Shown in pieces: positions 10,291 through 21,005 of a stretch of DNA of 64,000 nt. The stretch is from NCBI GenBank assembly GCA_027704905.1, contig JANIIK010000500.1, positions 1 to 64,000 of the forward strand. Direction: 5' to 3'. Under the pieces are notes generated by a model, which worked only from the letters and a program-made list of their open reading frames with translations, had not been told where the DNA came from and did no database searches. The first letter of the stretch is position 1. Each line of letters starts with the position of its first letter. A program made the position numbers and the translations under genes. This DNA is from Muraenolepis orangiensis. Lineage: Eukaryota; Chordata; Actinopteri; Gadiformes; Muraenolepididae.

Positions 10291-11880
10291 GTCAGAGCTG
10301 ACGCCCTCTCTCGTCAGTCCCCGGGGGAGGGTCCTGCCGTCAAGGAGAACCCCGACACCATCCTTTCCTCAGCCCGGGTGGTGGGTGTAGTCACCTGGGC
10401 CATCGAGCCGCTGGTGAGACAGGCCCAGCGGGCCGAGCCAGACCCAGGTAACGGCCCCTGTAACCGGTTGTTTGTGCCTCTTGCTGTCCGCCCGCAGGTG
10501 TTGGAGTGGGGCCACTCCAGCCACTTTGCTTGTCACCCCGGGGAGCGGCGGACGGCGGAGTTCATCAGCCGGAGGTTCTGGTGGACCACTCTCAGGAGGG
10601 ATGTCAGGGGGTTTGTAGCCGCCTGCACCACCTGCGCCCGGAGCAAGGCTTCGCATCGCCCTCCAGCAGGTCTCCTGCACCCCCTCCCCGTTCCCAGTCG
10701 CCCATGGTCCCACATTGCCTTGGACTTCATTACGGGGCTTCCTGTTTCCCAAGGCTGTGACACCATCCTGACCGTGGTCGATCGCTTCTCCAAGGCGGTT
10801 CATTTTGTTTCCCTCCCAGGGCTTCCCTCGGCGGCCGAAACAGCGGACCTCCTGACCCTCCATGTGGTCCGCCTACATGGAATCCCCTCTGACATTGTGT
10901 CCGACCGCGGTCCCCAATTCATCTCCAAGGTGTGGCAGGCCTTCTGCAAGGGAATTGGGGCCACGGCCAGCCTGTCCTCTGGGTACCACCCCCAGTCCAA
11001 TGGGCAGGCGGAGCGTGCCAACCAGGCCGTCGAGGCGGCTCTTCGTTGCGTCACCTCAAGTAACCCCACCTCCTGGGCCAAGTACCTGCCCTGGGTGGAG
11101 TATTCCCTCAACGCTATGGAGAGCTCCGCTACTGGTATGTCCCCGTTCCAATGTTCCCTGGGCTACCAGCCCCCGCTGTTTCCCCAACAGGAGCTGGAGG
11201 TGGCGGTCCCGACCACCAGGGCCCACCTCCGCCGGTGTCGACGCATTTGGAGGGCCGCCCGGGCCGCACTACTCCGGGCCACGGAGCGGGCCCGGCTTGC
11301 CGCGAACCGGCGGAGGGTGCCTGCCCCTGTCTACCAGCCTGGTCAGAGGGTTTGGCTGTTGGCCCGGGACCTGCCCCTCCAGACCTCCCAGACATCAACT
11401 CGTAAGTTGAATCCCCGGTACGTTGGTCCCTACACCGTGGATCGAATCATTAACCCCTCTGCGGTGCGTTTGGTTCTCCCTCCGGCTCTCCGGGTTCACC
11501 CCGTCTTTCATGTTTCACAGCTAAAACCCGTGGTCTCCAGTCCCTTGTCTCCCCCCGTTACAGCTCCTCCGCTTCCCCGGGTCCTGGCGGATGGAGATCC
11601 GGTATGGTCGGTCCGTAAGCTCCTCGCCGTCCGCCGCTGGGGGCGGGGTTTCCAGTACCTTGTGGATTGGGAGGGCTTCGGTCCGGAGGACCGGAGCTGG
11701 GTGCCCTCTTCCTATCTCGCGGACCCCTCCCTGCTGGACGACTTCTATCGGGAGAACCCGGGGGCTCTGGGGCGGTCGTCCGGTGCCTCCCCTCAGGGGG
11801 GGGATACTGTTGTGCCTGCCCCACGCTCTAATCGATCCCAGGTGTTGCCCATCTTAATCAGGCCTACTGGGACTAATTAA
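10280..11880 (+). CDS. Chromovirus integrase with C-terminal chromodomain (open frame, part of broken pol)
   Basis: Open from before 10280 to a stop at 11878-11880 inside the 3' LTR. Order: end of RNase H (ADALSRQSP); H2C2 zinc finger (H at 'GHSSHFACHPGERRT', C-X2-C in TTCARSK); DDE core with D in ALDFITG, D in VSDRGPQF and E in SNGQAERANQ; then the GPY/F-like RYVGPYTVDRI. The chromodomain is WSVRKLLAVRRWGRGFQYLV followed by DWEGFGPEDRSWVPSSYL (about 11600-11730). The chromodomain is known in this clade to direct integration to particular chromatin marks. The frame itself has no internal stop, but the frameshift near 10280 separates it from RT and RNase H. Confidence 0.88.
11795..11803 (+). 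promoter_or_regulatory. Polypurine tract before the 3' LTR
   Basis: AGGGGGGGG lies 4 nt before the TG of the 3' LTR and would prime plus-strand DNA synthesis. It overlaps the last part of the integrase frame, as is usual in compact chromoviruses. Confidence 0.8.
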
Positions 11881-12133
11881 CACCTGGGATCTACCCTTCT
11901 TTAGGCTGCCGAGGACCGACGTCGGGCGTTCGGTTATTGAGAACCACCGTCACGAGAGACTGCATGTTCCAGCTCCGACCTCGCCAGATATCCAGTCCAA
12001 CCCTGCCTTGTTTATGTTTTTGATGTTGGAGATATACAGTAAAGACATTTTTTCCTTTGTTTTGAGTGTCCGTGTCTCGCTACTTCTGGGTTCTTTGGCA
12101 CATTTGGTTCTTCGGTCTCGCTGGGGTCTAACA
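11808..12133 (+). repeat. 3' LTR of the chromovirus
   Basis: 326 bp, nearly identical to 4048-4373, followed by CATAC at 12134-12138. It holds an internal inverted repeat CCCAGGTGTT (11837-11846) / AACACCTGGG (11879-11888) also present in the 5' LTR. Confidence 0.95.
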
Positions 12134-12138
12134 CATAC

Positions 12139-12375
12139 GATTTCAGATTCAGATTCAGATTCAGATTACTTTATTAATCCCGAGGGAAATTAAGGTGCAA
12201 CAGTTGACACAGGGGGAATAAATGCACACACAAAAAATACTAATACCTAAGCTAAAAAAAACAAAACAACTAACTAAAAATTGTATAAACAAAAATATAT
12301 TTAAATGAAATCTAAATGTATTGATAAATGATTATTGATTTATTTATTATTGATATTGATTATTGTTGATATTGA
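12139..12375 (-). mobile_element. 3' tail of a LINE, (TCTGAA)n type
   Basis: Starts with TTTCAGATTCAGATTCAGATTC and ACTTTATTAATCCCGAGGGA, a common fish LINE 3' end in reverse complement, followed by AT-rich sequence. It interrupts the L2 copy C1 5' leader: CGATTT left and GATTATTGTTG right together match the uninterrupted AGATTTATTGTTG at 30724. No coding part is present. Confidence 0.65.
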
Positions 12376-15300
12376 TTATTGTTGTTCTTAGTTATTTGTG
12401 TTGATAAAGTTGTAGAACCTTTTTCTCAAAGCTAGTTACCTGTACATAGTAAGTGAGGTGTACAGGCCTGTTGTGCTAGGATAATCACCCAGTTTGGCCC
12501 ATACAGCCATAGTCAATTGAGTTAACGACGGGGAGGAGCCTAACCCTGCATGAGCCTCCCTCCCTATCGCATAGGCTATTAACGTAGAAGTAGTTTCTTA
12601 GTGTCAGCATTTAGCGTCAGGCCCCAGGAACTAAGACCAAGGAGTCGTTCTACAGGAGTCCGTCTAGGGAGTTAGTCCTAGTTAGTCAAATCAAGTCCTC
12701 CTACCCTTGCTATGTGTCATTCCATTGTAGTCTGGACATCCTACCGAAATAGATGGCATCGAGGTTCTCCCTCTCGACGCCGCGACCCTTCCAATCTCCT
12801 CTATCCTACCATTTCTACCTTCACAGATCTTGTGGTGAAAGGGGGACTCTGGAATTGCCAATCGTCGGTCAAGAAGACTGAAACCATTCTGGCCTACGCC
12901 GCACTCCAGTCTCTCCACTTCCTGGCTCTCACAGAGACCTGGATCACCCCTGAGAACACGGCCACCGCAGCTGCTCTCTCCGCGACCTACTCCTTCACCC
13001 ACACCCCCCGACCCTCTGGGCGTGGTGGAGGAACGGGACTCCTAGTCTCTCCAAACTGGTCATATCAGGTACTCCCTCTGGGTCACTGACGGCACCCCAC
13101 TCGTGATTCTGGGTGACTTCAACATCCAGTCGGATAAGTTACAATCTCCTGAATTCATTAACTTTTTTGCCACATTCGGTCACAACACTAACACTCAGTC
13201 CTTCTCCCCCTACCCACAGAGCTGGGAACCAACTGGATCTTGTCTTCACAAGATCCTGTACCACCTCGGCGATCTCTGTCACACCCCTCCCTGTCTCTGA
13301 TCACCATTTTGTTGCTTTCTCTCTCCCTCTCAAATCCCCCACCTCCCTACCCACTACTCCCCACATTGTTACCTTCCGTAGTAACCTGAAAACTCTCTCT
13401 CCCTCTTCTCTCTCCGCATCTGTCCTATCCTCACTACCATCCCCCCAACAATTCTCTCTCTTGTCGGTAGAGGAAGCCTCCTCCACTCTGACTTCCTCTC
13501 TCTCCTCTTCCTTTGACTCTGTCCTCTCACCTCCAGACCAGCACGAGCCTCTCCTCCACCTCCTTGGCTGTGCGAACCTCTGCGGGCTCGTAGAGCAGAG
13601 CTACGGGCGGCTGAGAGAAAATGGAGGAAATCTGACTCTTCTGATGATCTCGCTCACTACCTCCGTCTCCTCTCTGGCTTCACCTCCACAGTATCAGCTG
13701 CTAAATCGGCCTTCTACCGTACAAAAATCAACTCTTCTGCCTCTAACACCAGGAAACTTTTCTCCATGTTCTCAACATCTCCCTTGATGCAGGCCTGTTT
13801 CCGGCAGCCTTCAAGACTGCCAGAATCAAGCCGCTCCTCAATAAACCATCCCTGGACACCACTGATGTCCAAAACTACAGACCGGTATCTCTCCTATCAT
13901 TCCTGTCCAAAACCCTTGAACGTGCTGTCTCCTCCCAACTTTCATCCTATCTCTCCCAGAACAACCTACTCGACCCTCACCAGTCAGGCTTCAGGGCTGC
14001 GCACTCCACGGAGACGGCACTGCTCGCAGTGACAGAGTCTCTTTGTGATGCCAGAAGCTCGTCCCTCTCATCAGTACTGATCCTTCTCGACCTGTCTGCG
14101 GCGTTCGACACAGTGAACCACCAGATCCTTCTCTCCACTCTCGCCGAGCTTGGAATCGCTGGAACTGCGTTATCCTGGTTCACCTCCTACCTCGCAGATC
14201 GCACTTATCAGTCACATGGAACGGTTCCCTGTCCAGACCCTGCACCCTGGACACCGGAGTCCCCCAAGGCTCAGTATTGGGACCCCTTCTGTTTTCTCTT
14301 TACACTAAATCGCTAGGCTCTGTAATCACATCTCATGGCTTCTCCTATCACTGCTATGCAGATGACACTCAACTGTTTCTCTCCTTTCCCCCCTCAGAAA
14401 CCCAAATCGCAACACGCATCTCTAAATGCCTGGCCGACATCAGCAGATGGACAGCCGCCAACCACCTGAAGCTCAACCTTGACAAGACTAAGCTCCTCTT
14501 CATACCGGGGAAAGACTGCCCTCAGATGGACCTACTGGTCACCATCGAGAACACCCAAGTCTCCCCCTCAACAAGAGACCTTGGTGTGGTGGTAGATGAC
14601 CAGCTGTCCTGCAATGCCAACGTCACCGCGGTGGCCCGATCTTGCAGAATTGCCCTCTACAACATCCGCAGGATCCGGCCCTTCCTCACACGTGAAGCGG
14701 CGCAGATCCTGGTCCAAGCGCTCGTCATCACCCGCCTCGACTACTGCAACTCTCTCCTGGAGGGACTCCCCGCCTCTGCTACCAAGCCCCTCCAACGCAT
14801 CCAGAACGCAGCAGCAGGCCTGGTATTCAACCTACCAAAATTCTCCCACTTGACCCCTCTCTTCCGCGATCTCCACTGGCTTCCAGTAAATGCTCGCATC
14901 AAGTTCAAGACTCTGGTGCTGACCTTTAGGGCAGTCAATGGAACTGCCCCAGCCTACCTCCAGGCGTTGGTCAAGCCCTACATCCCAGCCAGAGCGCTCC
15001 GCTCAACTTCTGCCAGGCGACTTGTTCGACCTTCACTGATGACAACCAAGCATCGCTCTTCCAAGACCCAGCTCTTCACGGCTCAGGCTCCACAGTGGTG
15101 GAATGAACTCCCGTCTCATGTCAGGACGGCAGAGTCTCTCGCCAGCTTCCGCAAGAGACTCAAGACCCACCTGTTCAGAGTCCACCTGGACTCTCCATGA
15201 ACCCTCCTTCTCCTTTGTGAACCCCTAACTTGCTTAAGTCCTGACATTAATAGCTCTTAGCATGTTGTATAGTCTAGCAAGTGTAGATCCTTAATGTTGA

Positions 15301-15494
15301 TAACACGCTCTTATCACAGCTACTTAAGCAGGTGACCTGGCAGTACGAAATTGTGTTATTCATCTTGTTAATATGAATACTTGTGAACTGCTCTATTTTT
15401 ATGTTTGCGTACCTCAGCTATTGTCTGCTTCAACAAATGTACACCTTGTAAGTCGCTTTGGATAAAAGCGTCTGCCAAATGCCCTAAATGTAAA
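12376..15494 (+). mobile_element. L2 LINE (family C, copy C1), with internal deletions
   Basis: Starts with the same leader as copy C2 (TTGTTCTTAGTTATTTGTG) and ends with the L2 3' end GTCGCTTTGGATAAAAGCG...AAATGCCCTAAATGTAAATG. Endonuclease pieces: 12712-13080 (LHFLALTETWI) and 13090-13760 (LGDFNIQSDKL; SDHHFVAFS). RT pieces: 13850-14200 (NYRPVSLLSFLSK, LILLDLSAAFD) and 14277-15200 (GFSYHCYADDTQLF, then the intact C-terminus ending LFRVHLDSP). Compared with C2, about 140 bp is missing at 13086 and about 300 bp at 13772, and small shifts occur near 14210. It encodes no complete enzyme. Its 5' flank (BEL, 3991-4047) is shared with C2. Confidence 0.88.
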
Positions 15495-17530
15495 TGATAC
15501 ACCCTGTAAGAACACTCTCGATGGTGCCGTTATAGAATGTTCTCAGGATGCGGGGTTCCATGCTGAATTTCTTCAGATGCCTGAGGAAATTCAGGCATTG
15601 TTGGGCCCTTTTCACCACGTGTGTGGACCATGTGAGGTCCTCGGAGATGTGCACGCCGAGGAACTTGAAGCTGCTGACCCTCTCTACTGCAACACCGTCG
15701 ATGGAGATAGGGCCGTGCTCTCCTCTCTGCTTCCTGAAGTCCACGATCAGCTCCTTGGTCTTCTTGACGTTGAGGGCGAGGCTGTTCTCCTGGCACCACT
15801 GCTCCAGCGATCCGACCTCCACCCTGTTGGCTGTCTCGTCATTGCCGGCGATCAGGCCCATCACTGTCGTGTCGTCAGCAAACTTGACGATGACGTTGGA
15901 GCTGTGCATAGCCATGCAGTCGTGGGTGTAGAGGGAGTAGAGGAGAGGGCTCAGCACGCATCCCTGGGGGGCTCCCGTGTTGAGGGTCAGTGGCTCTGAT
16001 GGGGTGCTGCCCATCCTCACCACCTGGTGGCGGTCCAACAGGAGGTCCAGTATCCAGCTGCACATGGATGGGGGCACGCCTAGACCTCGAAGCTTAGTGT
16101 CGAGCTTGGCAGGAACTATTGGGTTGAAGGCTGAGCTGTAGTCCACAAACAGCATTCGCACATAACAGTTCTTTCCCTCCAGGTGGGAAAGGGCAGTGTG
16201 GAGGGCCATGGTAATTGCGTCGTCCGTGGATCTATTTTGACAATATGCATGGGTCCAGTGTGGCAGGTAACACGGAGCAAATAAAGTCCTTAACCAACCT
16301 CTCGAAGCATTTGCTGACAATCGAGGTAAGGGCTACAGGTCTATAGTCATTCAAGCATGTTACCTTGGGTTGTTTAGGGACAGGCACGATGGTGGACATC
16401 TTGAAGACCGCGGGGACAACAGCCTGGGACAGGGAGAGGTTGAAGATGTCTGCAAAGACTCCTGCCAACTGGTCTGCGCATGCTCTGAGGACACGGCCCG
16501 GGATTTCGTCGGGGCCTGCCGCCTTACGGATGTTCAGCCGCTTGAAGGTGCGGCATACATCCGCCTCCGAGATGCTCAGCAGCCTGGTCTCCTCAGGCGG
16601 CGCTGGCTTCGGCGGGCAGCCGTTTACGTCGAACCGAGCAAAAAAAGTATTTAGCTCTCCTGGGAGGGAGGTAGAGGAGTTCTCTACACAACTGGTTCTC
16701 CCTCTGAAGTTCGTTATCGTCTGCAGCCCCTGCCACATACCCCTCGCATCGTGGCTCTTGAATTTATCTTCCACTCTGTCCTAATACTTATACACCGCTT
16801 GGCAGTGACGATGGTCTTACGGAGGTCGTAACGGGCTCTCGTATATTCCTCTGTATTCCCGGAGCCAAAGGTGGCGTTACGCGTGTGTAGGGCAGCGCGA
16901 ACATCGCCGTTAATCCATGGTTTCTGGTTGGGGTATATCCAAACCGACTTGGTCGTAACAACGTCATCTATGTACTTGATGAACCCGGTGACCGAGGACG
17001 CGTACTCGTTGATGTTATTGTCCGAGGCAACGCGGAACATGTGCCAGTCAAGCCCGATCAAAACAATCCTGCAGCATAGAGTCCGATTTGTTTGACCAGC
17101 ATTGGACCTCCCTCACAGCGATCGGTTGCTGCTTCAGTCTCTGCCTATAGGCGGGGAGCAGCTGGATAGAGCGGTGGTCTGATTTGCCGAACGGTGGGTG
17201 GAGGAGGGCCTTGTAGCCATCACGGAAGGGGGTGTAGCAGTGGTCGAGGATCCGCTCGCCCCGTGTGTTGCTCGTTATGTGTTGGTAGAACTTCGGGAGA
17301 ACCTTCTTCAGGTTCTCCTTGTTGAAGTCCCCCGCCACGATGAGAGCAGCCTCGGGGTGTGCCGACTCCTGGTCGCTGATAGCCCCATACAGTTCCTTCA
17401 GCGCTGTGTCCGTGTTGGCTTGTGGGGGAATGGAACCAGCGGTCACGGTTACCGCTGTAAACTCCCGAGGTAGCCAGTGTAGACGGCACATAAGCATCAG
17501 GTACTCCAGGTCTGGAGAACAGAAAGACTT
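15495..17530 (-). mobile_element. Rex1/CR1-like LINE A, internal fragment (copy A3)
   Basis: Matches A1 from the C-terminal third of RT back into the endonuclease, with frames 15484-16320 (FADDTTVMGL), 16232-16774, 16714-17061 and 17048-17497 (GDFNKENLKKV). It lacks the last 120 or so codons and the 3' UTR, so it is truncated at its 3' side where it meets the C1 tail, and at its 5' side within the endonuclease. Several indels and a stop make it inactive. It is clearly more diverged from A1 than A2 is. Confidence 0.88.
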
Positions 17531-17550
17531 GAGTTGTTCTCCAGACCTGG
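17506..17550. repeat. 16-bp inverted repeat at the junction of two LINE fragments
   Basis: CCAGGTCTGGAGAACA (17506-17521) and its exact reverse complement (17535-17550), 13-nt loop. The left arm belongs to LINE A3 and the right arm to LINE F1, placing the join inside the loop. Confidence 0.8.
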
Positions 17551-17815
17551 GAGAACAACCGCAAAACAGAGGTCATTCTGAAGGAGGCACACCAGCGCCT
17601 CTATGCCCTTTGGTGCCTCAGGAAAAGTGGAATAGGCCAACGGTGGCTAGTGAACTTCTACTGGGGTACTGTAAAGAGTGTCCTGACGAGTGGCGTCACT
17701 GTGTGGTACGGCAATACCCCTGCACAGGACAAGAAAGCCATCCAGAGGGTCATAAGAAAGGAAGAGAAGTGTGCGGGTGTCATCGGGTGTGCACTTCCAT
17801 TGCCATGACATGCTT
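17535..17815 (+). pseudogene. Rex1-like LINE family F, RT C-terminal fragment (F1)
   Basis: Encodes TEVILKEAHQRLYALWCLRK, SGIGQRWLVNFYWGTVKSVL and SGVTVWYGN, matching the fragment at 47010-47570 of the same family. About 90 residues remain and the frame breaks near 17790. No 3' UTR follows; older L2-like sequence starts immediately. Confidence 0.75.
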
Positions 17816-18720
17816 GTATCCCACTTCCCTGACGATGGTTCCGGACTCATCCTTCTCTGGCAACTTCAACATCTTGACTGAGAAGCTAGACCCTCTTCTC
17901 TCCTGTCCCACCTTCCCACCTGTCCATCTTCTTCGACCCACTGGGCTGGCAACCAGCTGGACCTCATCTTCACCGGAAACTGCGATACAGTTAACCTTTC
18001 AGTTACTCCTCCCCACCTCTCAGACCACTACTTAATGTGTTACTCTCTCCCTCTCTTCTTTCCCTACCCAAATGGTATCATCCTGCTGCAAACTCTGCTC
18101 ACTCTCCCCTGCATATCGCTCCTCTTCTGTTCTCCCTTTACACAACATCTCTTGGTTCAGTTATCCACTCCCATTTTCCTACCACTGTTATGCTGATGAC
18201 ACCCAACTAATCTTGTGGTTTCCCCCCTCTGACGCGCAAGGGGAAACACACATTGCCTGACAGACATCTTGGAGTGGATGACAATGCACCACCTAAAGCT
18301 CAACCAGGACAAGACTGAGCTAGTATTCCAGGGAAAGGGCTGTCCGCACCGAGAACTGGCTGTCACCATGGATGTCGTGTTGTGACACCTACTCTGACTG
18401 CAAGGAATCTGGGTGTGACCCTGACTGCAAGGAATCTAGCTGTGACCCTGGACGACCAACTGTACAACATCAGGAGGATTCAGCCTTTTCTAACAGCACA
18501 GTGAGCACAGTGCTCATTGAGGCTCCTGTCATCTCCCATTTGGACTACTGCAACTTTGTCCTTGCTGGCGCCCCGGTGTCTGCCATCAGACCGCTGGTGT
18601 TCGTTCAGAAAGCTGCAGCTTGTCTAAAGTCTTCAACTGACCCAAGTTCTCCCACACATCTACCCTTCTCTGGTATCTACACTAGCTCCCTGTAGCTGCC
18701 TAGATCCAGTTCAAGACCCC
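17816..18720 (+). pseudogene. Old L2-like LINE relic
   Basis: Broken frames carry L2 landmarks in order: SGNFNILTEKLD (endonuclease GDFN region), PLPFSYHCYADDTQLILWFP (RT catalytic ADD, about 18165-18230), a 20-bp tandem duplication ACTGCAAGGAATCT(A/G)G(C/G)TGTGACCCT (18393-18448), and SHLDYCNFVLAGAPVSAI (18530-18585). Many stops and large gaps show it is older than family C copies. Confidence 0.7.
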
Positions 18721-19394
18721 GGTGACCCTGTGTGCTTGACACACATTGCATTTGTTTTTTGCAGCATATCGAGAAATGTCTTTCTTTGCGTCACCGTTTT
18801 TGAGATCTCCGATCTATCAGTTTAGAGCCCCAATTGATTTGCCCTTACTACTAGCATTCCAAAACTGTTGATCCCATGACTGTAGCACGTGTTTTGGCTT
18901 CCCTGTAAGCCTTCAAAGGTGGCACAGGTTCCAGGTTCAAAGGGCACCCCTGAGGAGCAGGAACACATATGCACAGTCATACCTTTCAATTTGGACCGGT
19001 TTAGACTCGATTTGATTGTTTAACATACATATTTTCCAAATAAACTTAATATTATTATGTCTCGACCAGCCTGCAGAGGGCGCTAAAATCCCAACCTAGA
19101 GGAGGGGGAGGGGCACGATGATCGTGATGATGAGCGACACAAACGCACTTTCGTGTGCAACGGATATGTTGCAGAATCTTCGCCATAACTAAAGATTGTA
19201 TACATTCATTGAACTAATATTTTTAAACTTAAGTGCATATTTCTCACTAGAAATGTTGTCAAACCGTATTTTAGAGTAACCTTAACATGTGTTTGTATCG
19301 TGAGAAAAAATGTCATAAAAACATACATGTAAAAGTGTTATTTTATTTTATGATTTCAGCTGCTCTGTTCGCCGACTGAGAGGGGCGTAAACGA
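18721..19394. other. Unique or unassigned DNA, no gene seen
   Basis: Mixed AT-rich and GC-rich sequence without long open frames or recognisable repeats. The last 60 bp become CpG-rich and lead into a promoter-like segment. Confidence 0.5.
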
Positions 19395-19511
19395 AATTGA
19401 CGCGCATGCGCACTGATTGCTGTACGATCGATTCCTACTGGGGAGTGCGGGGGAGTGGGCACGCGGGATTCGGCACTCGGAAAGCGCCACAACTGCAGCA
19501 TTGGTCTCACT
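19395..19511 (+). promoter_or_regulatory. Promoter-like segment with a perfect NRF1-type site and a splice donor
   Basis: CGCGCATGCGCA at 19401-19412 fits the palindromic NRF1 consensus at every position. The next 100 bp are GC-rich and end in ACT|GTAAGTATT, a strong splice-donor match (19512). This is consistent with a non-coding first exon for the SAMD3-like exons at 20592-20921, but the link is inferred from position only. Confidence 0.4.
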
Positions 19512-19594
19512 GTAAGTATTAAATATTCATATTGCTCAACATTTAGTAAGGCATTTGTTGATATTTTGACATTGATCATGTTGAGCGTGTGTTG

Positions 19595-19652
19595 ACGTTA
19601 GCTACGTGAATCGCTAACGTTAGCTAACGTTAGCAATTCACGTAGCTAACGT
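19595..19652. repeat. 58-bp near-perfect palindrome of TAACGTTAGC motifs
   Basis: Arms 19595-19622 and 19625-19652 pair at 27 of 28 positions around a GC centre. The arm sequence is partly repeated again up to 19700. Such TAACGTTAGC-rich palindromes occur in fish non-coding DNA, and no function is implied. Confidence 0.85.
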
Positions 19653-19700
19653 TAGCAATTCACGTAGCTATGTGAATTGCTAACGTCAGCTAACATTAGC

Positions 19701-20540
19701 CAGCAGATGAGTCAGGAGATTTACAGACATGCTTAAATTATTAATCACAAAGTTACTGTATAATGTTAACTTGTAGTTAGAGATGTGGTTGTGGAAACTG
19801 TTGATGCCAAAGTAGCGCTATCACTGTTTGTTCTAAGTTCAAATGTTCGTTGAAACATAATGAAAAATTGGTCTTAAGCGAATTCGGCCTATCAATTCCA
19901 AATGAAAGAAGCGGGGTCTGAGCGGTGCAGTAGACTGAAGTAACCTAGTGAGCCTTGAAAACCAGTAAGTAAAGTGGCGCTACTGAATGTTATGTTCTCT
20001 ACAAATGGAAGATAAGTAATGTTACTAGCAAAGCAATCCATACTGAACAGTGTTTAGTTCTAACGAGTGACCGTGTTAACTGGCGGCCCGTGGCATAGAC
20101 CACATAGGCGGTTGCCTAGGGTGCAAAATATAAGGGTGGCGCCGCAGAAGAGGGTTTTTTTTCGGAAGTGAAGGCTCTCACAACGTCTTTAGACTAGTGT
20201 TAATAAACGGTCTATGCTAGTGTCTATTTAGCTGTTAAGCTCTAGCCAATCAAAACAGTGTCATAGTCTATGATTGTGCGTATTCTCTCTGCTGCGTGTG
20301 CACACTACTCACACTACCCTGTCTTAAGTCATTTTGAAGAGTTTGTTTAAACAGAGCCATCTTGGTTAAGGCGCTGTCACATCTTAACGATTTATATATA
20401 TATATATAACGTATTAGTAACTTGTATAGAACTTATACCAACGAATGCTTAGTGTGTTGCCGGCGTTCACAACTTATGCCCAAGCGTATCACATGGGCAT
20501 AGCAGTATCAACACTAGACATCTAGACATCGCAGTATCAA
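19701..20540. other. Unassigned DNA with a possible hAT-type element end
   Basis: No open frames. The stretch 20089-20150 (GGCGGCCCGTGGCATAGACC ... GGTTGCCTAGGG) resembles the terminal region of fish non-autonomous hAT elements, but I found no matching opposite end. A TA microsatellite lies at 20393-20408. Confidence 0.3.
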
Positions 20541-20586
20541 CATCACCGTATCAATATACGGTGATGAGCAGACCTCTGGTCTGCTC
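20541..20586 (+). promoter_or_regulatory. Two adjacent perfect hairpins just before a start codon
   Basis: 20541-20551 pairs with 20556-20566 (11 bp, 4-nt loop) and 20566-20574 pairs with 20578-20586 (9 bp, TCT loop). They are back to back and end 5 nt before the ATG at 20592, so in a transcript they would lie in the 5' UTR. Confidence 0.6.
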
Positions 20587-20591
20587 TCAAA

Positions 20592-20921
20592 ATGAAGTCT
20601 GAGGTAAAATGGATTGGCTATCTTTTTCCTGCTTTCCTTTGTTGATAACTAGTTGCACATTATGTGTAGTTTAAAGTGATAGTTGTGGCTCTTTGCTGAC
20701 TAATTGATATTACTACTGATATTATTATCCTTCTGCTCTGTTTTTAAATGTAGGTGTATGCAGAGTTCCAACTGATTACAAACCAGAACCTGCCCAACAC
20801 ATTTTACGCCGAACTTAACTGCCATCTTCCTCGACTGATGACCTTATTCAGACAGAAGGCATCCAAAACTGGGAAGACAGCAGATGCTTTGGCTGAATTT
20901 TTTTAAATCCACAATGAACAG
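20592..20921 (+). pseudogene. SAMD3-like multigene family, first two coding exons with an in-frame stop
   Basis: ATG AAG TCT GAG (20592-20603) is followed by GTAAAAT, a plausible donor. TTTTTAAATGTAG precedes a second exon (20754-20921) that continues in phase as VYAEFQLITNQNLPNTFYAE, then LPRLMTLFRQKASKTGK and ALAEFF. TAA at 20904-20906 stands where a lysine codon would fit; the frame then reads IHNEQ up to a GTGAAG donor at 20922. The 'RLMTLFRQKASKTGK' style matches a large fish family often annotated as sterile-alpha-motif domain 3-like, function uncertain. The Gmr1-like element lies 84 bp downstream and no further exons are seen. The family name is from memory of the pattern and is moderately uncertain. 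Confidence 0.45.
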
Positions 20922-21005
20922 GTGAAGAGATTATTATTAATTTCATAGGTTGAACCTCTAACGTTGGACAGGTCTTTGCTATTTGTCCGATTGCATTAAA
21001 GATGT

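Larger units (their letters stand above)
4048..12133 (+). mobile_element. Ty3/gypsy chromovirus with paired LTRs, interrupted by LINE A1
   Basis: Complete boundaries: two 326-bp LTRs (4048-4373, 11808-12133) starting TGTTGTGCC and ending TCTAACA, with a 5-bp target duplication CATAC on each side. Gag-protease lies left of the LINE insertion; RT, RNase H, integrase and chromodomain lie right of it. Without the 3.2-kb LINE the element is about 4.87 kb. This domain order and the C-terminal chromodomain place it among vertebrate Sushi-like chromoviruses. Coding is damaged: a stop in gag, loss of the Gag zinc knuckle, a small deletion after RT, and a frameshift near 10280. The LTRs are very similar to each other, so insertion is fairly recent. 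Confidence 0.93.

Noticed and set aside
20089..20150. Complete hAT-type transposon
   Set aside because: Only one terminal-like segment was recognised; no second inverted end, target duplication or transposase was found.
21001..21005. GATGT as target duplication of the Gmr1-like element, matching AGATGT in the minisatellite at 25667
   Set aside because: The right LTR is rearranged, so the true right flank is unknown; GATGT is present in every reverse-oriented unit by chance.
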